Below are positions 26,148 to 34,990 of a stretch of 64,000 nt of DNA, piece after piece. The notes under the pieces were generated by a model that saw nothing but the letters and a program-made list of their open reading frames with translations, had not been told where the DNA came from and did no database searches. Source of the stretch: Actinophytocola sp963826035 (GTDB lineage: Bacteria; Actinomycetota; Actinomycetes; Mycobacteriales; Pseudonocardiaceae). A program made the translations under genes and the position numbers. Within the stretch, counting starts at the first letter, position 1, and every line of letters starts with the position of its first letter. The stretch lies in contig CAWGVZ010000021.1 in the NCBI GenBank assembly GCA_963826035.1, forward strand, positions 146,913 through 210,912. Reading direction: 5' to 3'.

Positions 26148-26822
26148 CTAGGCGGGTTGCTCGACCAGGTCAGCTGGTTTTTCGGCCACCAGCACAGCCG
26201 GGCGCGCCAGTAGGCCAGCCGACACGATGATGATCGCGAGGACCGCGGTGACGGCCATCATCCGTTCCACCAGGCCGAGCGGCACGAACTGCCACCACGG
26301 CTCGCCGCCCAGCGACATGTTCACCACGCCCACGATGATCAGCCCGAACCACCCGAGCGACAACGCCCCCATGCCCCTGGCGAACCACCGCCACCCGGCG
26401 ACCGCCGGGAACACCTTGCCGGCCACCACGATCACGGCGAGCGGCAGCGAGACGAACCCGACGACGCTGGCATAGCGGTGAATGGTGCCGCTGAGGCTCG
26501 GGCCGACCGACCAGTCGGTCTTCGTGAACGTCACGATGGCCAGCAGGCTCAGTGTCCACAGTGCACTGAGGACGACGCCGCCGGACAGCGGGCGAACCAG
26601 CCCGCGCCGCACCAGTTCGGCGAACACGAGCGCGGAGCCGGCCGCGATCAGCAGCACCGACAGGTCGAAGGCCCACTTGCTGGGACCCAACTGATACTCG
26701 CTGATCGTGCGGCGCACCGGGCTGATCTGGTTCGTGGGCGGCACCACGTGCAGCGCCAGCATCAGCACCACGCCGGCGGTCAGCGCGAACAGGCTCGCCA
26801 GCGTCAGCTTCCTCGGGTACAT
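26148..26822 (-). CDS. DUF998 membrane protein
   Basis: 224 aa with six hydrophobic segments, beginning L-A-S-L-F-A-L-T-A-G-V-V-L-M. Early P-V-R-R-T-I-S-E-Y-Q-L-G-P and the later I-H-R-Y-A-S motif are characteristic of DUF998. No biochemical role is known. It ends with TAG 26150-26148 exactly at the boundary of MITE copy 2, so the element may have brought or merely flanked the stop. Confidence 0.82.
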   Translation of the reverse strand: MYPRKLTLASLFALTAGVVLMLALHVVPPTNQISPVRRTISEYQLGPSKWAFDLSVLLIAAGSALVFAELVRRGLVRPLSGGVVLSALWTLSLLAIVTFTKTDWSVGPSLSGTIHRYASVVGFVSLPLAVIVVAGKVFPAVAGWRWFARGMGALSLGWFGLIIVGVVNMSLGGEPWWQFVPLGLVERMMAVTAVLAIIIVSAGLLARPAVLVAEKPADLVEQPA

Positions 26823-26863
26823 GCTTTCGAGGCTAACGAGCGAAGGTTAGAGAGATGTAAGTG

Positions 26864-27027
26864 AGAGGGCGCTCGAATGGGGTCGGTGGATGCCCGTCAT
26901 GATCGAGGTGGTTCCCGGCGGTGCCGCGCCGGCGTCGGCGTACTGGACCGTACTTCGATGCCGGCGCGGTGCCGCCAGGGGCCACCTCGGCGCGGCGGGC
27001 GCCACCAGCCTCATTCGCGCGTCCTCT
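26864..27027. repeat. Second palindromic element, about 164 bp
   Basis: The two halves are imperfect inverted copies. AGAGGGCGCTCGAATG on the left pairs with the complement of a closely similar right end, and a 32-bp inner arm (26905-26936 against 26957-26988) matches at about 26 positions, ending in GTAC-6nt-GTAC at the centre. It is unrelated in sequence to the CTAG elements. It lies between the 3' end of the TetR gene and the start of DUF998. Confidence 0.6.
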
Positions 27028-27035
27028 AGGACAAA

Positions 27036-27797
27036 TCAGGCAGAACGCTCGCGGAGGAGTAGCTCGATGCCATCGAGCAGTCTGTTCAGTCCGAAGTGGT
27101 AGTCGAAGTCGGGCTCCTCCTCTTCCTCCACCCCGCCCTCGAACACCCCGGCCGCCACCACCTGGCGCAGCTCGGCGAACCGGTCGGGGTCGGCCACCTT
27201 GTTGATGATGTCGCCGTAGTTGGCCATGACCGTCAGCGTGGTGACGTCGCCGGCCGCCTGCGCCGCCTCGATGTCGGAGCTGACGGTCGCCCAGCCGCGG
27301 GTGTAGTTGGTGACCATCAGGATCACCGACAGCTTCTCGTGCGGTTCGAGGCCGGTGTCGCGCAGGCAGCGCAGTCCCTGTTCCATCCAGCTGAGCTGGT
27401 TCGGGGTGACCGGCGGCCCCATGATCGGCACGCGCAGCGCCCAGCCGTGCTCGCGGTACTTGCCGAGCTCCAGGTTGGACCAGCGCTCCAGGCCGGCGCG
27501 CCAGCCGTCCTCGACGGGCACCTCGGGCATCACTCCCATCGCCTGGTCGATCATCAGCGCGAGTAGTTCGTTCTTCGAGGCGACGTAGCGGTAGAGCGCC
27601 ATGGCCGACATGCCGACCTCGCCGGCCACCCGGCTCATGGACACGGCGTCGACGCCGTCGCGCAGCGCCACCCGCACGCCCGCCTCGACGATCTGCTCGA
27701 GGCTCACGGCGCGTTTCGGGCCCTTGGTCGGGCTGGCCCGCAGTCCCCAGACCTGCTCGTAGCTGGCTGGGAGACCGGTCTCGGTGTCGTCGCTCAT
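27036..27797 (-). CDS. TetR-family repressor next to a DrrAB-type exporter
   Basis: 253 aa from ATG 27797. The HTH lies about residues 35-80 (S-L-E-Q-I-V-E-A-G-V-R-V-A and M-S-A-M-A-L-Y-R-Y-V-A-S-K), and the C-terminal domain is of the TetR_C type (G-Y/W-R-A-G-L-E-R-W). It diverges from the ABC exporter genes. Direct repeats in the shared 123-bp gap are likely its operator, so it should repress the exporter and itself until an exported drug binds. Confidence 0.88.
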   Translation of the reverse strand: MSDDTETGLPASYEQVWGLRASPTKGPKRAVSLEQIVEAGVRVALRDGVDAVSMSRVAGEVGMSAMALYRYVASKNELLALMIDQAMGVMPEVPVEDGWRAGLERWSNLELGKYREHGWALRVPIMGPPVTPNQLSWMEQGLRCLRDTGLEPHEKLSVILMVTNYTRGWATVSSDIEAAQAAGDVTTLTVMANYGDIINKVADPDRFAELRQVVAAGVFEGGVEEEEEPDFDYHFGLNRLLDGIELLLRERSA

Positions 27798-27847
27798 CAC
27801 CCTGATTCAACCCTGACCCGCATATCGGGGATCACCCGGATTTACTG

Positions 27848-27892
27848 TTTACGTCCTACGCAGTACAGTTCAGTTTACGCGATACGCAGTAC
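27848..27892. promoter_or_regulatory. Probable TetR operator, two 19-bp direct repeats
   Basis: TTTACGYSMTACGCAGTAC occurs at 27848-27866 and 27874-27892, 26 bp apart centre to centre, in the gap between the divergent TetR and DrrA-like genes. The local A+T rise fits a promoter. Assignment to this repressor is inferred from position. Confidence 0.65.
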
Positions 27893-27920
27893 GATCACAC
27901 TTCCGTCGAGAGGTACCGGC

Positions 27921-28874
27921 ATGTCAGAACTCGCCATCGAGGCCGTCGGCCTCGAGAAATCCTATGGAGCGGTGCAGGTTCTGCGCGGTGTCGACATCGC
28001 CGTCGGCCGCGGCAGCGTGTACGCGCTGCTCGGCCCGAACGGTGCCGGCAAGACGACCACCGTGCGCATCCTCACCACGCTCATCGGCCCGGACGCCGGC
28101 ACGGCGCGGGTCGCCGGCTTCGACGTCCTCCGCGAGCGGGCGAACGTGCGCCGCAGCATCAGCCTGACCGGCCAGGACACGGCCATCGACGAGCTGCAGA
28201 CGGGCGAGGAGAACCTGCGGATGATGGCCCGGCTGTCCCGGCTCTCCCGCGCCGACGCCACCCGGCGCGCGGCGCAGCTACTGGAGCAGTTCGACCTGGT
28301 GGCGGCCGGCAAGCGCCGGGTGGTCACCTACTCCGGCGGCATGCGCAGGCGCCTCGACCTGGCCGCCAGCCTGGTCGTGCGACCCGCCGTGATCTTCCTG
28401 GACGAGCCGACCACCGGCCTGGACCCGCGCAGCCGCCAGGCGGTCTGGGACGTGGTCGCCGAGCTGGTCCGCTCGGGCGTGTCGATCCTGCTCACCACCC
28501 AGTACCTGGAGGAGGCCGACAAGCTGGCCGACCGGATCGGCGTGGTGGACGACGGCAAGATCGTGGCGGAGGGCACCTCGGTCGAGCTGAAGCAGCAGGT
28601 GGCGGGCCACCGGCTGGACCTCACGATGACCGAGCGCGCCGCGTTCGAGCACGTGGCGGACGTCCTCGGGCGGCGGGCCGTGCTGGCCGACCCCGACCGG
28701 CTGACCCTCTCGACCGCCACCGACGGCAGCGCCCCGCACGTCCGCGCGCTGCTCGACGAGCTCGACCCGCAGCGCCGCGCGGTGGCCAGGTTCGCCGTGC
28801 ACAGCGCCACGCTCGACGACGTGTTCATGGCCCTCACCGGCCACACCACCGAGAAGGAGACCGCCGGTGTCTGA
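27921..28874 (+). CDS. DrrA-type multidrug ABC exporter ATPase
   Basis: 317 aa. Walker A GPNGAGKTTT near residues 40-48, Q-loop L-T-G-Q-D, signature Y-S-G-G-M-R-R-R-L-D, Walker B V-I-F-L-D-E-P-T-T-G-L-D-P. The C-terminal ~90 residues are the extension found in daunorubicin-resistance (DrrA) proteins. It energises export by the membrane partner encoded 8 nt back within its 3' end. GTACCGG and GAGAGG precede ATG 27921. Confidence 0.92.
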   Translation: MSELAIEAVGLEKSYGAVQVLRGVDIAVGRGSVYALLGPNGAGKTTTVRILTTLIGPDAGTARVAGFDVLRERANVRRSISLTGQDTAIDELQTGEENLRMMARLSRLSRADATRRAAQLLEQFDLVAAGKRRVVTYSGGMRRRLDLAASLVVRPAVIFLDEPTTGLDPRSRQAVWDVVAELVRSGVSILLTTQYLEEADKLADRIGVVDDGKIVAEGTSVELKQQVAGHRLDLTMTERAAFEHVADVLGRRAVLADPDRLTLSTATDGSAPHVRALLDELDPQRRAVARFAVHSATLDDVFMALTGHTTEKETAGV

Positions 28875-29649
28875 CCTCACCCTGGCCGCCCGCCCCGTGT
28901 CGCGCGGCGGCGACGCGCTCGTCATGGTCGGTCGCTCGTTGAGACTGACCAGGCGCAACGCGGACGCCCTGATCACCGCCCTGTTCCTGCCGGTCATGCT
29001 GATGCTGCTGTTCGTGTACCTGTTCGGTGGCGCCATCGAGACGGGCACCGAGTACGTCACCTACGTGGTGCCCGGCGTGATCATGCTGTGCGCCGGCTTC
29101 GGCTCCTCGCTCACCGCGGTCATGGTCACCATGGACATGACCGGCGGGATCATGGACCGGTTCCGCTCGATGGACATCGGCGGCGCGTCCGTGCTGAGTG
29201 GGCACGTGGTGGCGAGCACGGCCCGCAACCTCATGTCGACCGTCCTGGTGCTGGCCGTCGGGTTCCTCATCGGCTTCCGCCCGCAGGCCGACGCGCTCGA
29301 CTGGCTCGCCGCACTCGGCATCCTGCTGGCGTTCGTGACGGCGTTCTCGTGGGCGTCGGCCGCCATCGGGCTGCTGGCCAAGACCCCGGAGGCGGCCAGC
29401 GGCTTCACGTTCTTCGTGATGTTCATGCCTTACCCGAGCAGCGCGTTCGTGCCGATCGAGACCATGCCGTCGTGGATCCACGGGTTCGCCGAGCACCAGC
29501 CGTTCACGCCGGTCATCGAGTCGATGCGGGGTCTGCTGCTCGACCAGCCGGTCGGCAACAGCCCCTGGCTCGCGCTGGCCTGGTGTGCCGGCCTGATCAC
29601 CGTCTCCATCGCCGCCACCGTCGTCCTGTTCAAGCGCCGCACGTCCTGA
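28867..29649 (+). CDS. DrrB-type ABC exporter permease
   Basis: 260 aa, ABC2-type membrane protein with six helices, overlapping the ATPase gene by 8 nt. The early F-L-P-V-M-L-M-L-L-F-V-Y-L-F-G-G-A-I and F-V-P-I-E-T-M-P-x-W near the end are family marks. It forms the export channel with DrrA. The substrate is unknown. Confidence 0.92.
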   Translation: MSDLTLAARPVSRGGDALVMVGRSLRLTRRNADALITALFLPVMLMLLFVYLFGGAIETGTEYVTYVVPGVIMLCAGFGSSLTAVMVTMDMTGGIMDRFRSMDIGGASVLSGHVVASTARNLMSTVLVLAVGFLIGFRPQADALDWLAALGILLAFVTAFSWASAAIGLLAKTPEAASGFTFFVMFMPYPSSAFVPIETMPSWIHGFAEHQPFTPVIESMRGLLLDQPVGNSPWLALAWCAGLITVSIAATVVLFKRRTS

Positions 29650-29692
29650 CCTGCGGCGGAACCGAAACGGGCGGCGGCCACGTCCTAGCCCC

Positions 29693-30511
29693 ATGCGACT
29701 CTTGCCGGTTATCGCGGTCCTCGTCCTCGCCGGCTGCGGGACCGAGAGCGGTCCGTCAGTACCTCCGCCGGGCAGCGAACTGCTGCCGGCCGAGGTACTG
29801 GCGTTCGCCGCGCCGGGCGCGAACAAGGACATCAGGGCCGTGGAGATCAGCGATGAGCCCATCCTCTGGCCGGAGTTCGCCGGCATGTGGGGCGACCAGT
29901 ACCGCGAGAAGGCGGACGCGCCGGTGGCCGGCGAGCCGGGGATGACATACCTGGCGGTGGCCGCCTCGACCAGCTGCCGGGTGCCGCTGGACGTCCGGGT
30001 GACGCGGACCGGTCCCAGCCTGTCGGTGGAGTTCACGGGCGGCGTCGAACCCGAGACCTGCGCCGCCCCGTACGCCCCGTCGGTGCTGCTGGAGCTGCGT
30101 TCGACGGACATGGAAGGCGTGCGCTCGGTGAACGGGCTCGCGCCGGCGGAGGCCACCGAGCCTGGCGAGCTCACCGCGTTCGTGCCGCTGGGCGCCGGGC
30201 TCGACCTCGACGAATCCGCGTCCGAACTGCGGTTCGGCCCGCTGTACGGCGAACTCGAGGCGGCCGGGGCGAACAACCTGCCGGAGGTGGCGGCGGCACT
30301 CGATGCCGACGTGCCGTCCAACTTCCTCGGGTTGGCGTTCGTGATGGCCGGCTGCGCGGAGACCAGCGCGGTGCTGGTGATCGACCATCCCCTCCGCGCG
30401 GAACTCACGGGCGGCGAAGACACCAACTGCGACGCACCCCAGTACTTCCTCGCGACATTCCAGGTGCCCGCCGAGTACGTGCCCGAAGGCGCCGTACCCG
30501 GCGGGAACTGA
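29693..30511 (+). CDS. Hypothetical lipoprotein
   Basis: 272 aa from ATG 29693. The short signal ends in V-L-V-L-A-G-C, so the lipidated Cys is near residue 15. The mature region is beta-rich with single Cys residues at T-S-C-R-V-P, P-E-T-C-A-A-P, A-G-C-A-E-T and T-N-C-D-A-P. No family recognised. It follows the exporter by 43 nt and could be read from the same transcript. Confidence 0.68.
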   Translation: MRLLPVIAVLVLAGCGTESGPSVPPPGSELLPAEVLAFAAPGANKDIRAVEISDEPILWPEFAGMWGDQYREKADAPVAGEPGMTYLAVAASTSCRVPLDVRVTRTGPSLSVEFTGGVEPETCAAPYAPSVLLELRSTDMEGVRSVNGLAPAEATEPGELTAFVPLGAGLDLDESASELRFGPLYGELEAAGANNLPEVAAALDADVPSNFLGLAFVMAGCAETSAVLVIDHPLRAELTGGEDTNCDAPQYFLATFQVPAEYVPEGAVPGGN

Positions 30512-30512
30512 C

Positions 30513-33095
30513 CTACAGGCGAATCGTCAGGCTGCCCGACGACTTCCTGCTCGCCACGCGGACCTCGCTGCCCCGCGCGGTCTCCACCATCTCGAACTCC
30601 ACCGGCTTGCCGTTCAGCTTCACCGACGACGGCGTGGTGCCCGGCGGAAGCACGGCGCCCACCGTGAGTGCGACCCGCAGGTGGTCCACCCGGAACGTCG
30701 TGCGCAGTTCGTTGCCCGCCCGCTCGGCCGTCACGTCGACCGCGCCCCGCGCGCCGAGCCGGATGTCCGACCCGCTGATCACGCTCTGACCGGAAGGCAG
30801 CTGCGGCACGATGGCCAGCCGGTCGTTGCCCAGGTCCGGGGCCACGCCGAGGTGTTGGTGCACCACCGGCCACAGGATCCCGTAGGCGCCCCAGGCCTGC
30901 AGCGACATCGAACGGTCGTAGAACGGCCGGTCGATGTTCGCCACGAAGTCCGGTGACGGCGCCACCTCGGGCATCGCCCCCGGGGTCTCCCACACGGCCG
31001 GGTCGAGCTGGATCCGCGCGTTGCCCGTGACATACGTCCGTTGTGGACCGAGCCGGCCGAAGTTACCTTCCGCCACCGCCATCACGGCCGTGTTCAGCGA
31101 GTACGTCGACCGCTCGCTCTTCACGGTCGACACCACGCTGTCGCAGGACGGCCCGGGATTGCCCTCCGGCGCCGAGGTCGGGCCGCTACCCGTGTGGTAC
31201 AACCCGAACTCGCCCGTGTAGCAGGCCTTCTCCCGCTGCGCCAACGCGATCGGACCATGCGAGACCGACGCCAGCGGAGTGCCGCCCGGCAGCTCGATCT
31301 CCATGGGAGACACGCCGGTCCAGTGCCGCTGGAAGACCGGGCGATTGTCGTTCGCCGGGTCGGCCGGGTCGTCGATGGACTCCGCGTAGGCGCTCGCCTC
31401 GTCGACCCACCACACGGCCTCGAACTGCGAGCGCAACGCCTCGGCCCGCCCCGAAGCCCAGGTGGCCGTCGCCGTGTCGCCCTTCGACAGAGCCATGTCC
31501 GCCAGATCGAGCAGGCCGCGGACGAAGTACGCGGTGCTGTCCAGCTTCTCCTCGCCCATGCCAGGACGCTCCACGTTGCCGAGCCCCTCGAGCCAGCCGT
31601 CGCCGTCCGCATCCAAAGTGGAGTCCACGTGGCGCAGGTTGCGGACCGTGAAGTCGTAGAGGTCGTCGCGGAAGCCGTCGTCGCCGCTCCACCGCCACAC
31701 GAGTGCGACCGCGCTCGGGAACTTCACGGTCTCGTCGGTGTTGCCGGCGTCGTCGTTGGCGCCGAAGTAGACGTCGCCGGTGGACACCACCTCGTGGACC
31801 AGCTTGCCGCTCCGGGAGTTCACGATCTCGCTGATGTCCCGCAGCCCTCGCAGGTGCGCCTTGATCGGCTCGAACTGGCCGGCCGCCACGGCCGCGAACG
31901 CCGTGTACTCGCCGTCCGTGCCGAACATCCACGGATAGTCGGGGAAGCCGGCGCCGAACCAGCGCGCCGAATCGAGGGTGCCCGCGGGTGACGGGAAAGC
32001 GGTGCCCTCGTCGGTGTCGCGCAGCGCCATATCGTGGGACTCCTGCACCGAGTCGGCCAGGTTCTGCTTGCTCCACTCGACGCTCTGCTGCAACAGCCGG
32101 TCACCCGGCAGGTCGACGCGAGTGTTGCCGGCCACCGCGGCGCGCGCGTCCACCTTGGACCGCAGCGCGGCCACCGGATCCCGCGACGCCTTCGCGTACT
32201 CCGCGCGGGCGGCCGCCGGCCCCTCGTCGGAACCGGCCACCGTGAACCACACGGTGCTGGCTCGACCAGGGCGAAGCGAGATCTCGTAGTCGAGTCGGCC
32301 GCCCGTGCCCTTGCCGAACGCCGAGTCATCGCAGCGCGGCGGCGCCGGGCCGTCGGCCGGGCAGACCACGGCCGGGTCCTGGGGACCCCGGTGGTTCGGC
32401 CCGAGCGCGTGCCCCACCGGACGGGCGGACGCGCCGACCACGGCCGCGTAGTCGTGCGCTCCCGTGCCAGGGGACGTCCCCTGCTCACGGAAGTTCAGCG
32501 TGCCATTCGCGTAGCCACCGGTGTCCGGCAGGTTCACCTCGGCCGCACCGGGAGTGGTCCAGCCCCACGGGTAGGCGGGCATCAGCTCGGAGTGCGCGTC
32601 CATGGCCAGCCGGACCGTGCGCCGCGAGTCGCTGCGCAGGGTCAGGCCGATCACGTTCGCGCGGGCGCCGTCCGGGGCGAGGTCCAGCCGGTCGACCTGG
32701 ACGCCGTCGGGCGCACCGTAGTCGAACCGGTGGTAGCCCCAGCCGGTGGAATACGACGCGGCCGGCACGTCCGCACCGAGCCACGCGTCTTCCACGGCGA
32801 ACCAGATGCCGTCGAGCAGCTTCACGGGCGGCGCCCAGACGCCACCCATCTCACCGCGGATGTGCCAGCCGGTGGCCGGGTACAACCCGTTGGCGTCGCC
32901 CATGGCGATCGTGCGGTCGCCGGTGACCAGCGCCCGCCGGTCGGCCAGCCTGGTCGTCTCGGACAGTTCCGGTGTGCTCCGGTCCCCCAGCGCGCCGCCC
33001 GCCGGACCGTCCGATCTGGACTCCGCGCTGGCCGGTACCGCCAGCGCGGTCGCGACGAGTGCCAACGCGGAGCACAGTAATGCGGGTTTCCTCAC
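30513..33095 (-). CDS. Secreted six-hairpin glycosidase
   Basis: 860 aa from GTG 33095, which overlaps the permease stop (GTGA). The signal peptide is L-C-S-A-L-A-L-V-A-T-A-L-A-V-P-A-S-A. The N-terminal third is a beta-sandwich. Residues about 370-760 look like an alpha/alpha toroid of the debranching-enzyme/GH15-GH63 type (Y-P-W-M-F-G-T-D-G-E-Y, then D-A-D-G-D-G-W-L-E-G, and a late S-M-S-L-Q-A-W-G-A-Y-G-I-L-W). A small beta-domain closes the protein. It probably trims an alpha-glucan or oligosaccharide outside the cell for the ABC importer upstream. The frame also stays open through the permease gene, but that part is a shadow. Confidence 0.75.
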   Translation of the reverse strand: MRKPALLCSALALVATALAVPASAESRSDGPAGGALGDRSTPELSETTRLADRRALVTGDRTIAMGDANGLYPATGWHIRGEMGGVWAPPVKLLDGIWFAVEDAWLGADVPAASYSTGWGYHRFDYGAPDGVQVDRLDLAPDGARANVIGLTLRSDSRRTVRLAMDAHSELMPAYPWGWTTPGAAEVNLPDTGGYANGTLNFREQGTSPGTGAHDYAAVVGASARPVGHALGPNHRGPQDPAVVCPADGPAPPRCDDSAFGKGTGGRLDYEISLRPGRASTVWFTVAGSDEGPAAARAEYAKASRDPVAALRSKVDARAAVAGNTRVDLPGDRLLQQSVEWSKQNLADSVQESHDMALRDTDEGTAFPSPAGTLDSARWFGAGFPDYPWMFGTDGEYTAFAAVAAGQFEPIKAHLRGLRDISEIVNSRSGKLVHEVVSTGDVYFGANDDAGNTDETVKFPSAVALVWRWSGDDGFRDDLYDFTVRNLRHVDSTLDADGDGWLEGLGNVERPGMGEEKLDSTAYFVRGLLDLADMALSKGDTATATWASGRAEALRSQFEAVWWVDEASAYAESIDDPADPANDNRPVFQRHWTGVSPMEIELPGGTPLASVSHGPIALAQREKACYTGEFGLYHTGSGPTSAPEGNPGPSCDSVVSTVKSERSTYSLNTAVMAVAEGNFGRLGPQRTYVTGNARIQLDPAVWETPGAMPEVAPSPDFVANIDRPFYDRSMSLQAWGAYGILWPVVHQHLGVAPDLGNDRLAIVPQLPSGQSVISGSDIRLGARGAVDVTAERAGNELRTTFRVDHLRVALTVGAVLPPGTTPSSVKLNGKPVEFEMVETARGSEVRVASRKSSGSLTIRL

Positions 33096-33934
33096 TTCAC
33101 ACCTCCGGCGGTGAGCCCGGCGATGATGCGTCGTTGGAAGATCAGCACCACGATCACGAGTGGCACCGTGACGACAACGCCGGCGGCCATCTTCGTTCCA
33201 AAGGGACTGTCGAACCCGGTAATGCCGTGGAACTGGGAGATCAGTACCGGGGCGGTCTTCATGTCGTTGTCCTTCACCATCGTCAGCGCGATGATGTACT
33301 CGTTCCACGCACAGATGAACACGAGGATCGCCGTGGTGAACATGCCCGGTGCGGCCAGCGGCAGGATGACCCGGCGGAACGCCTGGCCCCTCGTGAGACC
33401 GTCGACCATGGCCGCCTCCTCCAGCTCCTTCGGCATCTGCCGGAAGAAGGTGGCGAGCGTCCACACGGCGAGCGGCAGCGCGAACGAGAGGCTCGGCAGG
33501 ATCATCGACTGGTAGGTGGAGATCCACCCGATCTCCACGAACAGCTTCAGCAGCGGGACGATCAGCGAGACGCCCGGGAACATCGAGGTGGCGATGATGA
33601 GCGCGGCAGCGAGGTTCTTGCCCCGGAAGTTCAGCCGTGCCAGCGTGTACGCCGCGAACGTGCCGATGAGCAGGGTCAGCACGGTGGTGGTACCGGCGAC
33701 CACCACGCTGTTGAGCAGCGACCTGACGAAGCCGACACCCGGGGCGAACACCGCCGCGAAGTTCTCCAACGACAGCGGGTTGGGGAACAGCGTGTCCTCG
33801 CCCTGGTCGTTCGGCCGGCGCAGCGCCGAGACCACCATCCAGTAGAACGGCACCAGGCAGTAGAGGACGATGATGGCGACGCCGACGTACAGCAGCCAAC
33901 GGCGCGCGCCGGGCGCGGTCACCTTCTCACTCAT
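33092..33934 (-). CDS. Carbohydrate ABC transporter permease, MalG type
   Basis: 280 aa with six helices. The coupling loop E-A-A-M-V-D-G-L-T-R-G-Q-A-F-R-R-V-I-L-P is intact and would dock an ATPase. It pairs with the MalF-type permease, whose gene overlaps by 4 nt. No ATP-binding gene is present in this operon. Many actinomycetes share one MsiK/UgpC-like ATPase among such importers. Confidence 0.92.
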   Translation of the reverse strand: MSEKVTAPGARRWLLYVGVAIIVLYCLVPFYWMVVSALRRPNDQGEDTLFPNPLSLENFAAVFAPGVGFVRSLLNSVVVAGTTTVLTLLIGTFAAYTLARLNFRGKNLAAALIIATSMFPGVSLIVPLLKLFVEIGWISTYQSMILPSLSFALPLAVWTLATFFRQMPKELEEAAMVDGLTRGQAFRRVILPLAAPGMFTTAILVFICAWNEYIIALTMVKDNDMKTAPVLISQFHGITGFDSPFGTKMAAGVVVTVPLVIVVLIFQRRIIAGLTAGGVK

Positions 33935-34917
33935 GATGACACCTCGGCCTTGGCCTTCTGCTTCTTGGCTTCCTTGCTCCGCACCCTGGCCTCACCGATG
34001 AGGTCCGCGCCGAGCAGCTTGACGAACACGAACGCCACGATGGCCACATAGACGAACAGGACGGTGGCGTAGGCGGCGGCCGGTCCGTACCGGACGTCGG
34101 TCGCCTCGTCGACCGCCAGCATCGACAGCGTCTCCACCGAATGCTTACGTGGGCCGATCATCACGTACGGCAGGTCGAACATCCGCAGCGCGTCGAGTAC
34201 CCGGAAGAGCACGGCCACCATCAGCGCCGGCTTCACCAGCGGCAGGGTGATCCGCCAGAACTGGCGCCAGGCGCTCGCACCGTCCACTCTGGCCGCTTCG
34301 TACACGTCGGTGGAGATCAGCTGCAGGCCCGCGAGCACCAGCAGGCCGACGAACGGCGCGGTCTTCCAGACATCCGCGAGGATCACCGCGACCTTCGCCG
34401 GGAAACCCTCGGCCGTCCACAGGATCTGCGCGTTCAGCACCTCGTTGGCCACGCCGTCGGCCTGGAAGATCCATTGCCACATCAGCGCGGACACGGCCGT
34501 CGGGATCGCCCACGGCACCAGGATGGCCGCCCGGACGAGACCCTTGCCGCGCAGCGCGTGGTGCATCACCAGCGCCATGGCCACGCCGATGAGGATCTCC
34601 AGCAGCACCGTGGTGATCGTGAAGAACGTGGTGTTGTAGAAGGCGTTCCAGAATCGTTCACCGGTCTCGCCGGCGAAGATGTCGGTGTAGTTCTCGACGC
34701 CGACGAACCTGTCGCCCTCGATCGTGAACCCGGCTTCGTCGAGGCCCGACTCGCGCCGGTACAGCGACTCCCGCAGCGCCGAGATCAGCGGGTAGGCGAT
34801 CACCAGGGCGAGTACGGCGAACGTGGGGGTGAGCAGCAGCAGGGCGAGTCGCCCGTGGTTCTGCTGGCTGGTGGCTTTGTCGCCGCCGGTGGTGGGCGGC
34901 GTCAGCGTCGCGGTCAC
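33931..34917 (-). CDS. Carbohydrate ABC transporter permease, MalF type
   Basis: 328 aa with six main helices after a charged N-terminus. The EAA loop reads Y-E-A-A-R-V-D-G-A-S-A-W-R-Q-F-W-R-I-T-L-P. A basic C-terminal tail (R-S-K-E-A-K-K-Q-K-A-K) is unusual but short. It is 73 nt downstream of the binding-protein gene, same transcript. Confidence 0.92.
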   Translation of the reverse strand: MTATLTPPTTGGDKATSQQNHGRLALLLLTPTFAVLALVIAYPLISALRESLYRRESGLDEAGFTIEGDRFVGVENYTDIFAGETGERFWNAFYNTTFFTITTVLLEILIGVAMALVMHHALRGKGLVRAAILVPWAIPTAVSALMWQWIFQADGVANEVLNAQILWTAEGFPAKVAVILADVWKTAPFVGLLVLAGLQLISTDVYEAARVDGASAWRQFWRITLPLVKPALMVAVLFRVLDALRMFDLPYVMIGPRKHSVETLSMLAVDEATDVRYGPAAAYATVLFVYVAIVAFVFVKLLGADLIGEARVRSKEAKKQKAKAEVSS

Positions 34918-34990
34918 GACAGAACTCCCGGTTGTGCTCGGTGGGGAGGCCGGCCGAACGCGACGAACGCGCCCGGCCGGCCGACTCCGT

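Noticed and set aside
30513..33899. A single 1128-aa protein
   Set aside because: Its first third is out of frame with the MalG permease, which occupies the same bases and has clear motifs. The glycosidase begins at GTG 33095 before a signal peptide.
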